Assembly (NCBI RefSeq): GCF_034356035.1
Contig: NZ_CP136423.1
Location: 124,001 to 188,000 of the forward strand
Direction of reading: 5' to 3'
DNA from: Blautia hydrogenotrophica DSM 10507
Lineage (GTDB): Bacteria; Bacillota; Clostridia; Lachnospirales; Lachnospiraceae
DNA length: 64,000 nt
The position numbers and the translations under genes were made by a program. Positions within the stretch are counted from its first letter, which is position 1. The number at the start of each line of letters is the position of its first letter. Shown one piece after another: positions 1 to 7,359 of the stretch. The notes under the pieces were generated by a model that made no database searches, was not told where the DNA came from, and saw only the letters and a list, made by a program, of their open reading frames with translations.

Positions 1-11
1 TAAATAGAACG

Positions 12-51
12 CGGCGGACGGCCATTTCCGGCTGCCCGCCGTAAATTTTTT
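12..51 (+). terminator. Probable intrinsic terminator of a gene left of the window
   Basis: A GC-rich inverted repeat (CGGCGG at 12-17 pairing with CCGCCG at 36-41, plus an inner CGG/CCG pair) is followed by a T-rich run at 43-52. It would end transcription arriving from the left, upstream of the cargo promoter region. Confidence 0.5.
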
Positions 52-145
52 TGAAATGTCCGAGCGTTGTAACATTTCACCCTGATTTTCAATGAAATTT
101 TTTGGCCGCTGTAACATTTCGCGGACATTTGGGTTTTACAATAGC
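51..145 (+). promoter_or_regulatory. Cargo operon control region, copy 1 of a repeated motif
   Basis: The 40 bases 51-90 recur with three mismatches at 4556-4595, upstream of the double-receiver gene. In both places AAATGTCCG (here 54-62) is matched downstream by its inverted copy CGGACATTT (here 122-130). TGTAACATTTC also occurs twice here, at 68-78 and 110-120. A TACAAT-like -10 lies near 137-142. A shared operator for one regulator is the simplest reading; that regulator is not identified. Confidence 0.5.
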
Positions 146-174
146 CTTATCAACAAAAGTGAGGAGGCAACGCA

Positions 175-413
175 ATGGAACTGACCCCGACCTTGATTTT
201 GAATCTGGCGCTGCTGATCGTCCCGCCCGTTGCCCTTGTGCTGGTGTTCCGGCAATGGCTGGCCCGGCACATCCGCTGGACGGTTGCCTTGACTGCCCTC
301 TGTGATGTTCTCCTGTTTTGGGATGAATTGTTCTACTATGAGAGCTTCGGCCTGTTCGCTGTGCTGACTCTGGTACAGTTGGCGGCCACCGGCGCAATAG
401 CGTTCCGCATTTA
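175..413 (+). repeat. Direct repeat, left copy (small membrane gene)
   Basis: These 239 bases are repeated at 1167-1405 with eight substitutions. The upstream ribosome-binding region is also similar. The two copies bracket the A+T-rich VanZ-family gene, which suggests a duplication linked to its acquisition. Confidence 0.9.
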
Positions 414-432
414 TCACAATATCTATTTATAG
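175..432 (+). CDS. Small two-helix membrane protein, copy 1
   Basis: This 85-residue protein begins MELTPTLILNLALL and has two hydrophobic stretches, about residues 6-30 and 58-80, joined by a charged middle segment with WDELFYYE. The ATG follows GAGGAGGCAACGCA, a good ribosome binding site. It is nearly identical to the protein at 1167-1427; the first 239 bases differ at only eight positions. Copy 2 sits directly before the ABC ATPase gene, so the protein probably belongs to the exporter operon, perhaps as an accessory membrane subunit. No named family was recognised and no function is claimed. Its C-terminus (YHNIYL) differs from copy 2, as expected at the edge of a duplication. Confidence 0.7.
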   Translation: MELTPTLILNLALLIVPPVALVLVFRQWLARHIRWTVALTALCDVLLFWDELFYYESFGLFAVLTLVQLAATGAIAFRIYHNIYL

Positions 433-449
433 GAGGAAGGAGTATAATT

Positions 450-1121
450 ATGGAAGGTATTACAAACAATCAAACGGTTTCAGCTACGCAATTAGGCTTA
501 TTTGAGTCTATTGCGGATTTATTGCTGATTGATCCTATTTTCATATTTGGAATAGTTTTAATTGCTGTACCCTTGATGTTAATATGCAAAAAGGAAGGTA
601 GTGTTCATAAGGGAAAGATGATTTTTTTATCATTGGTAATGTACTATTACTTGTGTGTAATGTTGGGACATATCGTAGGCATTCCAACCTTGAAAGAATA
701 TATAAGATTATCTCGTTTGGGAGAAACATTCTTTAATCCAAAATTAAATTTAATTCCTTTGAGTGATGGATTTAGTTTGAGTTTTGTCCTAAATATTTTT
801 CTTTTTATCCCGCTGGGATTTTTGTGTCCTTTTATAAGCAAAAGTTATAAAAAGATGAAAAATACTCTTTTAATTGGTATTGGTCTTTCGCTATTTATTG
901 AAATTGCCCAGCTATTCACACTGTATAGAGCAACCGATATAAATGATTTACTAACAAATGTGATGGGGACATTTATAGGGTATCTATGTTCAAAATGGAT
1001 ACTTAGCAAAAGAGAAGGGCTTGAAGCTTATTCAGAGACAACACCTATAAAAAGAGATTGTACGGTATATGTACCTATCATTATTATAGCGGTTACTAGC
1101 ATATTGGGGTTTTTTAGTTGA
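450..1121 (+). CDS. VanZ-family membrane protein
   Basis: This 223-residue protein has VanZ-family landmarks: NLIPLSDG, NIFLFIPLGFLCPF, a membrane segment with LFIEIAQLF, then RATDINDLLTNVMGTFIGY. About five hydrophobic segments are visible. VanZ of the vanA cluster gives low-level teicoplanin resistance, and relatives are linked to lipoglycopeptide or antimicrobial peptide tolerance (family knowledge); the substrate here is unknown. The gene is far more A+T-rich than its neighbours and lies exactly between the two copies of the small membrane gene, so it looks acquired separately. The ATG at 450 follows AGGAGGAAGGAG. It probably works with the ABC exporter downstream. Confidence 0.8.
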   Translation: MEGITNNQTVSATQLGLFESIADLLLIDPIFIFGIVLIAVPLMLICKKEGSVHKGKMIFLSLVMYYYLCVMLGHIVGIPTLKEYIRLSRLGETFFNPKLNLIPLSDGFSLSFVLNIFLFIPLGFLCPFISKSYKKMKNTLLIGIGLSLFIEIAQLFTLYRATDINDLLTNVMGTFIGYLCSKWILSKREGLEAYSETTPIKRDCTVYVPIIIIAVTSILGFFS

Positions 1122-1166
1122 AATGAACCATATCAACTAAAGTGAACAAATAAGGGAGGCGACGCA

Positions 1167-1405
1167 ATGGAACTGACCCCGACCTTGATTTTGAATCTGG
1201 CGCTGCTGATCGTCCCGCCCGTTGCCCTTGTGCTGGTATTCCGGCAATGGCTGGCCCGGCACATCCGCTGGGTGGTTGCCTTGACTGCTCTCTGTGATGT
1301 TCTCCTGTTTTGGGATGAACTGTTCTACTATGAGAGCTTCGGCCTGTTCGCTGTGCTGATTCTGGTACAGTTGGCGGCCACCGGCGCAGCAGCGTTCCGC
1401 ATTTA
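1167..1405 (+). repeat. Direct repeat, right copy (small membrane gene)
   Basis: This is the second copy of the 239-base repeat starting at 175. It runs from the start codon to CGCATTTA at 1398-1405, after which the two copies diverge. Confidence 0.9.
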
Positions 1406-1427
1406 CAACAAACAAAGAAAGGATTGA
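1167..1427 (+). CDS. Small two-helix membrane protein, copy 2
   Basis: This 86-residue protein is nearly identical to the one at 175-432, with a few changes (for example T to V after the RW pair, T to I and I to A further on) and a different tail, YNKQRKD. It is probably the original copy, because it is joined to the ABC exporter genes: its stop codon is five bases before the ATPase start at 1433. It has two predicted membrane segments and no recognised domain. A role as a small partner of the exporter is inferred only from position. Confidence 0.7.
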   Translation: MELTPTLILNLALLIVPPVALVLVFRQWLARHIRWVVALTALCDVLLFWDELFYYESFGLFAVLILVQLAATGAAAFRIYNKQRKD

Positions 1428-1432
1428 ATTTT

Positions 1433-2098
1433 ATGAGCATTTTACAGACTATCGACCTGAAAAAGTATTACGGCACAGAGCCGAATATCACCCGCGCCCT
1501 TGACGGCGTGAACTTCTCCGTAAATGACGGCGAGTTTGTGGCTGTTGTGGGAACCTCCGGCAGCGGCAAGTCCACCCTGCTTCACATGATGGGCGGGCTG
1601 GACACTCCCACCAGCGGAACCGTGATTGTCCGAGGCGAAGAACTGGCAAAGAAGAACGACGAGCAGCTTACCATCTTTCGCCGCCGCAACATCGGCTTTA
1701 TCTTCCAGAACTATAACCTTGTTCCCATCTTGAATGTGTATGAGAACATCGTCCTGCCGGTGGAGCTGGACGGGGACACGGTGGATCAGAAGTTTTTGGA
1801 CGAGATTGTTCACTTGCTGGGGCTGGAAGATAAACTGAAAAATATGCCAAACAATCTTTCCGGCGGCCAGCAGCAGCGTGTGGCTATCGCCCGCGCCTTG
1901 ATTACCAAACCGGCTATTGTTCTGGCCGACGAGCCAACCGGCAACCTTGATAGCAAGACCAGCGCCGAGGTGCTGGGGCTTATCAAGCGCACCAGTGCAG
2001 AGTTCCGGCAAACTGTTGTGATGATTACCCACAACAACGACATTGCCCGCCTTGCAGATCGGATTGTCCGCATTGAGGACGGCAAGATTGTGGAGTAA
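1433..2098 (+). CDS. ABC exporter ATPase, MacB/LolD/BceA type
   Basis: This roughly 221-residue nucleotide-binding protein has a Walker A motif (GTSGSGKST), a Q-loop (FQNYNLVP), the signature LSGGQQQRVAIARAL and Walker B VLADEPTGNLDSKT, in the order typical of ATPases that pair with FtsX/MacB permeases. The ATG at 1433 is preferred over the in-frame TTG at 1424, because GAAAGGA lies at a suitable distance and the upstream gene stops at 1427. It is followed closely by the matching permease. Such pairs act in antimicrobial peptide removal or lipoprotein and peptide export; the linked VanZ-family gene favours resistance to a cell-wall-directed compound (inference). Confidence 0.92.
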   Translation: MSILQTIDLKKYYGTEPNITRALDGVNFSVNDGEFVAVVGTSGSGKSTLLHMMGGLDTPTSGTVIVRGEELAKKNDEQLTIFRRRNIGFIFQNYNLVPILNVYENIVLPVELDGDTVDQKFLDEIVHLLGLEDKLKNMPNNLSGGQQQRVAIARALITKPAIVLADEPTGNLDSKTSAEVLGLIKRTSAEFRQTVVMITHNNDIARLADRIVRIEDGKIVE

Positions 2099-2112
2099 GG
2101 AGGTGGCAGGCT

Positions 2113-4491
2113 ATGACATGGCCTTTTGAGAATGATACCAGCGCCATTACAAAGAAGCTGGCAAAGAAAAGTTTGCAAAGCGAGAAGCGCCGGAATCTGA
2201 TGGTGGTGATTGCCGTTGCACTGGCGGCGTTTCTAATCTGCTTTACGGGAATTGTGTCTACTTCCCTGACACAAATGCAACGCAATCAGGTTGTCGATAC
2301 TTATGAGGCGGTCTGGCTGGGCGTGGAGGAAAACGACATTGAAACCCTGAAAGGACTGCCGGAGTTTGAGCGCGTAGGCGGCTACTATATGCTGGGTGAG
2401 GAACTTTCGGAACAGGGCTATCATGCGTCTTATGTGTATTGCGACGCGCAAATGATGGAGATTACCAAGGCGCAGATGGAGTTGTTAGAGGGGAGGGTTC
2501 CTGAAAAAGCAAATGAAGTTGTCGTAAGCGAATACTTTCTTTCCACCTATGGAAACAATGCCAAAATTGGGGACACTGTGACCTTAGATACCGAGAGCTT
2601 TCATGGTAATTATGTTGTTACCGGCATTATGGACAGCGCAAATGAGAAAGAAGCGAATACCTGCGCTATCATTCTTTCCAAAGCCGCCCTGACAGAATGG
2701 GCTGGGTTTGACCCGGCTGGGTATCGTGCCTATGCCCATTTCAAAAACAGCGACCAGTTGGACGAAGAACTGATGACCTCTTATTGTAGGGAGATTGCGG
2801 AGGAATATCAGCTTCCTATGCCCAAAATGAACAGTAAGTATTTTGCCTATGCTTCTAAATCCTTTGATTTTGCACTGATGGCTAGCGTGATTGCCATTGT
2901 TCTGATCGGCGGCTATATTGTGATCCAGAGTATCTTCCGTATCTCCATCAATGACAAAATCAAGAGCTACGGGCAGCTTCGGACGATTGGTGCAACGCCA
3001 AAGCAAATCAAGCGGATTGTAAAGCGGGAGGGGCGTAAACTCGGCAGTATCGGGATTTTGATTGGTACAGTGCTGGGTGTATGCGGCGGTTTTCTCCTGT
3101 TTTCTAAGGGTTTTAACGCTGTTTCCTATGTGGCAACGGTTATTTTGACACTCATAAGCAGTTGGATCATGGTATCTGTTTCCATCCGTAAGCCGGTAAA
3201 AATTGCGGCAGGGATTTCCCCGATTGAAGCCGTCCGTTTTACCCCGGCGCAAAAGGACATCCGCAGCCGGAAAAAGAATATCAAGCTCAATCCTGTTTCA
3301 ATGGGAATTGCAAATTTTAAGCGTGACCGAAAAAAGACCGTTGCTATTGTAGCCTCATTGAGTTTGGGCGGAATTATCCTGCTTGTGGTATCCTCCATTG
3401 TTTTGCTGCGCTCACCAGAGGCACTTGCAAGACAGTTTTTCCCGGACGGCGACTATAAAATTTATTTGGATTCTGAAATGACAGAAGAAAAGGTTATGGC
3501 AGCGGGAAATCCATTGAATGAGGAATTGAAGCAGGAAATCTTATCTATTGATGGCGTTACAGATATAATTCCAAGCAGGCAATCTCTCCATGCAACTTAT
3601 AAAACAAAGATTCATCAAGCTGGTGGTATGTGCGATATGCTGACCGACCAGAATTATGTGGCAGTTGAAGCGGCTTTGACAGAGGGAACCATGCCAACAG
3701 ATTCCCGTAGTATTGTAATTGACTATAATGTGCTAAAGCAGAATGAGGATATGGGTGTTGGTTCAACGGTTGAGATTTCTTTGGGAGAAGAACAGCCATC
3801 CGTTTCTGTTACCATATCGGGGTTATACGCTCCTGCAAAGGTATATTCAGGACATGGCAGGATGCACTTAGATGGGGCAACTCTTTTTGCACCAGAAGCG
3901 TTGTTCCACGAACTGCACCCGGAAATCACCTCTTTTGACTATTCATGGAGCATTGTAAATGACCCTAAAAAAACGGACTATGTGGGAGCTGAATTGAAAA
4001 ATATTGTTGCCAGCCATAGTAATATTGCCTTAGATGAAATCAATACAGTGATTGAATATGAAGAAATGACAAATTCTTTTGCGTTTGGCAGTATGGAGAT
4101 ACTTTCATGGTTGGTATTTCTCTTTGGCGTTATCAACCTTATCAATACGACACTCTCTAACCAGATAGCCCGAAAGCAGGAAAACAGTATTCTGCGTTCT
4201 ATCGGCCTAACACAAAAACAGCTATGTAAAATGAACATCTGTGAGGGGCTGTGCTATGCGCTCTTTGCAACATTGGCGACGCTGATCGTTGGGCTTCCGG
4301 CTTCCATCTTTGCTTGCAGAAAAATGAGTGTAGGTGCTTTTGCCGGAAATGTAGTGCCTTACAAATTCCCGGTTTTGGAAATGGGGCTGTTCATTCTGGT
4401 GTTGTTCGGAATGGAGCTGATCTTGTCTGTATGGACAATCCGTAGACAGAAAAAACAATCCCTGATCGAACAAATGCGGGTAATGGAATAA
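2113..4491 (+). CDS. ABC exporter permease with two FtsX domains
   Basis: This 792-residue permease has an N-terminal membrane helix (about 29-50), a large extracellular region, a three-helix FtsX block (about 255-370), a second single helix after FKRDRKKTV (about 405-432), another extracellular region and a final FtsX block (about 655-785). RTIGATPKQIKRI and RSIGLTQKQLCKM are the two copies of the FtsX coupling motif. The ATG follows AGGAGGTGGCAGGCT. It forms the membrane part of the exporter energised by the preceding ATPase. The long, duplicated layout is common in Firmicutes peptide-resistance transporters. A perfect terminator follows. Confidence 0.9.
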   Translation: MTWPFENDTSAITKKLAKKSLQSEKRRNLMVVIAVALAAFLICFTGIVSTSLTQMQRNQVVDTYEAVWLGVEENDIETLKGLPEFERVGGYYMLGEELSEQGYHASYVYCDAQMMEITKAQMELLEGRVPEKANEVVVSEYFLSTYGNNAKIGDTVTLDTESFHGNYVVTGIMDSANEKEANTCAIILSKAALTEWAGFDPAGYRAYAHFKNSDQLDEELMTSYCREIAEEYQLPMPKMNSKYFAYASKSFDFALMASVIAIVLIGGYIVIQSIFRISINDKIKSYGQLRTIGATPKQIKRIVKREGRKLGSIGILIGTVLGVCGGFLLFSKGFNAVSYVATVILTLISSWIMVSVSIRKPVKIAAGISPIEAVRFTPAQKDIRSRKKNIKLNPVSMGIANFKRDRKKTVAIVASLSLGGIILLVVSSIVLLRSPEALARQFFPDGDYKIYLDSEMTEEKVMAAGNPLNEELKQEILSIDGVTDIIPSRQSLHATYKTKIHQAGGMCDMLTDQNYVAVEAALTEGTMPTDSRSIVIDYNVLKQNEDMGVGSTVEISLGEEQPSVSVTISGLYAPAKVYSGHGRMHLDGATLFAPEALFHELHPEITSFDYSWSIVNDPKKTDYVGAELKNIVASHSNIALDEINTVIEYEEMTNSFAFGSMEILSWLVFLFGVINLINTTLSNQIARKQENSILRSIGLTQKQLCKMNICEGLCYALFATLATLIVGLPASIFACRKMSVGAFAGNVVPYKFPVLEMGLFILVLFGMELILSVWTIRRQKKQSLIEQMRVME

Positions 4492-4503
4492 CCGTATGGG
4501 ATC

Positions 4504-4534
4504 GGCGGGGCGGCGTATGCTGCCCCGCCTTTTT
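4504..4534 (+). terminator. Intrinsic terminator after the ABC exporter operon
   Basis: An 11-base-pair stem (GGCGGGGCGGC with GCTGCCCCGCC, one G-U pair), a GTAT loop and a TTTTT run form a textbook terminator 12 bases after the permease stop. Confidence 0.9.
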
Positions 4535-4555
4535 CGCCATTTCTCAAAAAAATTT

Positions 4556-4640
4556 TTGAAATGTCCGAGCGTTGTAACAATTCAGCCTGTTTTTCTGTCG
4601 AAATCGAAGGCACCTCGGACATTTGTGTAACATTTGTAGT
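4556..4640 (+). promoter_or_regulatory. Control region of the double-receiver gene, copy 2 of the repeated motif
   Basis: Bases 4556-4595 repeat 51-90 with three mismatches. AAATGTCCG at 4559-4567 is mirrored by CGGACATTT at 4616-4624, and TGTAACA occurs at 4573 and 4626. The spacing between the mirrored elements is 48 bases here against 59 in copy 1. The exporter and the double receiver are therefore probably co-regulated although a terminator separates them. Confidence 0.5.
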
Positions 4641-4678
4641 TTATGCTTATGGTAAATCAATATTGGGGGTGAGGACAC

Positions 4679-5449
4679 ATGAAAAAGATACTGCTGATCG
4701 ACGACAGCGACACCTATACATGGTGTCTGCAAAAATACTTACAGCACCGGGGATACTCGGTGAAAACGGCTTGCACGCTGAAAGAAGCGCGGGCGGCCAT
4801 CCAAGAGGAAATGCCGCTGGTAGTCTGCTGTGATCTCGACCTGCCGGACGGTTCCGGCATGGACTTTCTGGACGAGGTACGGGCCGCAGACAAGGAGCTG
4901 CCTTTTATTCTGGCGTCCTGCCATGACAAGGACGACTACGAACAGGAGGCTATGCGCCGGGGCGCAACGCTGTGCATGGACAAAATGAAAGGGCTGCTGC
5001 TGCAAGATAAGCTGGTGGAATACGCTTACCGGCAGTTATCCGGCGAAAAGGCCCCGACTTTTCACAAGCTGCTCTTTGTCCATGCGGAAGATACCAACGC
5101 CGGAGTGCTGCGGGCTGCTATGCTGCAAAAGGGCTTTGACCTGATTCTGGTTCCCTCGATTGGGGAAGCCAAGCGCCGGATTTTTGAGGATAAGGAAATA
5201 GACCTGATCTTGTGTGATGTGGAACTGACGGACGGCACAGCAATGGAGCTGTTTCATACACTGCGGCGGGTGGCGGGGATGTTCCAAATGAAGAATCCCC
5301 CTGTCCGGCTTCTGCCGTTCTTTATCCTCACCGAGAACAACGACCTTGCCACGGAATATGAATACCGGCATGAGGGCGTGAATGACTATATCACCGCCCC
5401 GGTCAATATCCCGGAGCTGATCCGGCGGGTTTTGTTCTTTGTGGAATGA
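4679..5449 (+). CDS. Tandem receiver-domain protein without output domain
   Basis: The 256 residues hold two receiver domains and nothing else. The first (about 3-120) has the acidic pair D8-D9, the probable phosphoacceptor D52 (CCDLDLPDGSG) and K102. The second (about 130-256) has E137-D138 and D180 (ILCDVELTDGTA), but the usual lysine is replaced by alanine in YITAPVN, so it may not switch normally. There is no DNA-binding or enzymatic domain. No histidine kinase is in the visible part of the element. The protein might act as a phosphate sink or a protein-protein switch; this is inference. The start follows GGGGGTGAGGACAC. Confidence 0.8.
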   Translation: MKKILLIDDSDTYTWCLQKYLQHRGYSVKTACTLKEARAAIQEEMPLVVCCDLDLPDGSGMDFLDEVRAADKELPFILASCHDKDDYEQEAMRRGATLCMDKMKGLLLQDKLVEYAYRQLSGEKAPTFHKLLFVHAEDTNAGVLRAAMLQKGFDLILVPSIGEAKRRIFEDKEIDLILCDVELTDGTAMELFHTLRRVAGMFQMKNPPVRLLPFFILTENNDLATEYEYRHEGVNDYITAPVNIPELIRRVLFFVE

Positions 5450-5962
5450 AACGAGCCTACATATTCAAACATCTGCCTCCACAGCGGGGAAAAGAAAAAA
5501 ACCGCTGACGGGCAGAGGATTTCGTGCGCTTTCCTGTATCACTGACGATACGGCGGTTTTGAGTAGATCAAGGCCGCCGTTTCTTTTTGCTTCGACGACC
5601 CCTGCACCGTGTTCTGGCATGGCGGCTTTAGGAGGGAGCCGCTATGCAACGAAAACCGCTTCGACAAATTCTGACAGGGGTTAGCCTGTCAAAAAAAGCC
5701 GTCCCCCGGCAGCGGGGACAAGCGGCTGCGAGTATGTACTATACCATGTAAGAAAAGAACATATTGCTTTTTGTTTCGCCCTGTGGGTCTTTGACCTGCC
5801 GGGCGAATTTTGTTATTTCCTGCGGTCTGCTATCCGGTGCAAAAAGAAATTTCAAAAAAGTGAAAAAAGGAGGCGTTTAGCGGGCAGCCAGAGAGATTCC
5901 ATTCGCTCTATTGGCGGAAAGGGAGAGAACCACCACATCCCCCATAGAAAGGGGGTGAGAAG
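5450..5962 (+). other. Gene-free interval between the receiver and sigma-factor genes
   Basis: Besides the terminator at 5550-5588 this interval has several GC-rich inverted repeats, for example GACAGG/CCTGTC around 5668-5685 and GTCCCC/GGGGAC around 5701-5719. A five-codon reading frame (MYYTM) lies near 5734. A strong ribosome binding site for the sigma gene is at the right end. The 81-codon open frame at 5439-5684 has no recognisable features and is not called. Confidence 0.5.
5550..5588 (+). terminator. Intrinsic terminator after the double-receiver gene
   Basis: ACGGCGG at 5550-5556 pairs with CCGCCGT at 5574-5580, followed by TTCTTTTTG. Confidence 0.75.
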
Positions 5963-6394
5963 ATGGAAGCGATCCCCCGCAAATACGGTGAATGGGGCCA
6001 GTTTGACCGCTACTGCAAGCTGGTTCTGTACCATGAGGCGATAGATTATCTGCGGGAAATGAAGTGCCGCCGCGACCGTGAAGTGTCGCTGGACGCTCTT
6101 TCCCCGGCTGATTGGGACAAGCTCTCGACCGTAGATCGGTATTCCTGCGACAGCTTTATATTCAGTTCGCATGGCTATGACCTACATATCGACAACGAGC
6201 TTGTGGCCGAAGCGTTTGCCAGCCTGCCAAAAGACGAGCAGAGTATTTTGATTCTCCGCTTTGTTCTGGATTTGACTGACGAAGAAATTGGCCGCCTGAT
6301 GGGAATGTCCCGCAGCGCAGTACAGCGCCACAGGACAAGCACCCTGAAAGACTTGCGTATAAAATTGATGGCGTTCATGCCGGAGGGAGGTTAA
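5963..6394 (+). CDS. Sigma-70-family factor, Tn916 Orf7-like
   Basis: This 143-residue protein has a region-2-like start (RYCKLVLYHEAIDYLREM) and a C-terminal region-4 helix-turn-helix, LTDEEIGRLMGMSRSAVQRHR (about 109-129), preceded by LPKDEQSILILRF. Tn916-family elements carry such a sigma-like gene (orf7) near the integrase end, with a role in transcription of transfer functions (family knowledge). The ATG follows AAAGGGGGTGAGAAG. The Orf8-like gene starts seven bases after the stop, so the two are surely co-transcribed. Confidence 0.85.
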   Translation: MEAIPRKYGEWGQFDRYCKLVLYHEAIDYLREMKCRRDREVSLDALSPADWDKLSTVDRYSCDSFIFSSHGYDLHIDNELVAEAFASLPKDEQSILILRFVLDLTDEEIGRLMGMSRSAVQRHRTSTLKDLRIKLMAFMPEGG

Positions 6395-6400
6395 ACGCGG

Positions 6401-6643
6401 ATGAAGCAATCCAGTTACAAGGGCAAAAGCCCTCTACCTGATTTTGTGATCGACGCGGCCTGCGCCGGTAACGCCGAAGCCGTGGAGCGTGTCTTGCAGC
6501 ATTATGACGGCTACATCAATAAGCTGTGTACCCGGACGCTCTATGACGGCAGCGGCCAGCCTCATATCTGCATTGACGAGTATATGAAGCGCCGATTGCA
6601 AATCAAGCTGATCCATTCCATCGTTAGTCCCATTGGCGACTGA
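6401..6643 (+). CDS. Tn916 Orf8-like helix-turn-helix protein
   Basis: This 80-residue protein starts MKQSSYKGKSPLPDFVIDAA and contains AGNAEAVERVLQHYDGYINKL and, near the C-terminus, MKRRLQIKLIHSIV. This pattern is typical of the small helix-turn-helix protein found beside the Orf7-like sigma factor in Tn916-family elements. It is probably regulatory and works with the sigma factor. The ATG lies behind GGAGGTTAAACGCG, which overlaps the end of the sigma gene. Confidence 0.8.
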   Translation: MKQSSYKGKSPLPDFVIDAACAGNAEAVERVLQHYDGYINKLCTRTLYDGSGQPHICIDEYMKRRLQIKLIHSIVSPIGD

Positions 6644-6649
6644 CGGTTA

Positions 6650-7050
6650 AGGCCCCGGCCATAGACAGGCGGCTTTCCCTTTCCCCGCCTGCCTGTTTCC
6701 CGGCGGCCCCTTTGCTCCTTGACAAATACGCCCGCAGGATAATGGCGGCGCGTCATAGGGCAGACGGATACATTCTGTCTGTGCCGAGCCGGGCGGCAGG
6801 TGCGCCAAGAGGCTTTCCCTCATTGGGGTAAGCGGAGCGATTTTACCGGGCCGTAAAGCAGGTGTGGCAGCCTGCGGGCGACGACGCGCAGACAGGACAA
6901 TGATACGCCCTTGCCGTCGTAGTCCGAGCGTTTGAAGCGTCGCAGGCAACGAGCAGGGCCGCGTGAGAACCACGCGGGGGTGAGATTCCCGTGGAGCTGT
7001 GCCAGCAGCCGTCCGTTATTTTCTGCCCACTTTCACAACAAACAACCTTT
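6650..7050 (+). ncRNA. Candidate structured non-coding RNA or leader before xis
   Basis: About 400 GC-rich bases between the Orf8-like gene and xis contain no convincing reading frame but many stable inverted repeats. CAGGCGG (from about 6666) pairs with CCGCCTG. CTGCG and CGCAG lie inside CCTG/CAGG at 6871-6896. CCGCGTG at 6959-6965 pairs perfectly with CACGCGG at 6971-6977, followed by GGG/CCC at 6978-6990. The density of paired elements and absence of coding suggest a functional RNA controlling excision genes. The family is not recognised and the ends are approximate. Confidence 0.35.
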
Positions 7051-7076
7051 GTTTTGAAAAGAAAGGGGGCCATGTT

Positions 7077-7280
7077 ATGAGTAATAACGATGTGCCTATT
7101 TGGGAAAAATACACGCTCACCATTGAGGAAGCGTCCAAATATTTTCGGATCGGGGAAAACAAACTGCGTCGGCTTGCCGAGGAAAACCCCACCGCTGGCT
7201 GGGTGATCTTAAACGGCAACCGCATCCAGATCAAGCGGAAGCAGTTTGAAAAAATCATTGATTCCCTTGACACAATATAG
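7077..7280 (+). CDS. xis: Excisionase of the Tn916 Xis family
   Basis: This 67-residue protein ([19 protein letters not shown]...) has the winged-helix excisionase fold pattern: [20 protein letters not shown] as the recognition region and [17 protein letters not shown] as the wing and tail. It matches Tn916 Xis in length and position. Xis bends the element ends and directs the integrase toward excision. The ATG at 7077 is chosen over longer in-frame extensions because GAAAGGGGG lies seven bases upstream. int starts 79 bases after it. Confidence 0.9.
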   Translation: MSNNDVPIWEKYTLTIEEASKYFRIGENKLRRLAEENPTAGWVILNGNRIQIKRKQFEKIIDSLDTI

Positions 7281-7334
7281 TGAAAAAGGGCCTTGCGCGT
7301 GTTATAATAGGTTATAAGCGTGTCAAGGCTCTTT
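7265..7334 (+). promoter_or_regulatory. int control region: nested inverted repeats around an extended -10
   Basis: CCTTGACAC at 7265-7273, covering the last codons of xis, is perfectly mirrored by GTGTCAAGG at 7320-7328. AAAGGGCCTTG at 7285-7295 is mirrored by CAAGGCTCTTT at 7324-7334 with one mismatch. Between the arms lies TGTTATAAT at 7300-7308, an extended -10 box. The two hairpins share the same right arm and are mutually exclusive, so this could be an operator or an RNA switch between xis and int expression. Confidence 0.5.
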
Positions 7335-7359
7335 CCGTCATGGAAAGGAGCATGACGAA

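Noticed and set aside
5439..5684. An 81-codon frame after the double-receiver gene
   Set aside because: It overlaps the receiver stop, spans a clear terminator and has no ribosome binding site or recognisable pattern.
6647..6973. A 108-codon minus-strand frame in the structured interval before xis
   Set aside because: Composition is dictated by GC-rich hairpins, and there is no start signal or family pattern.
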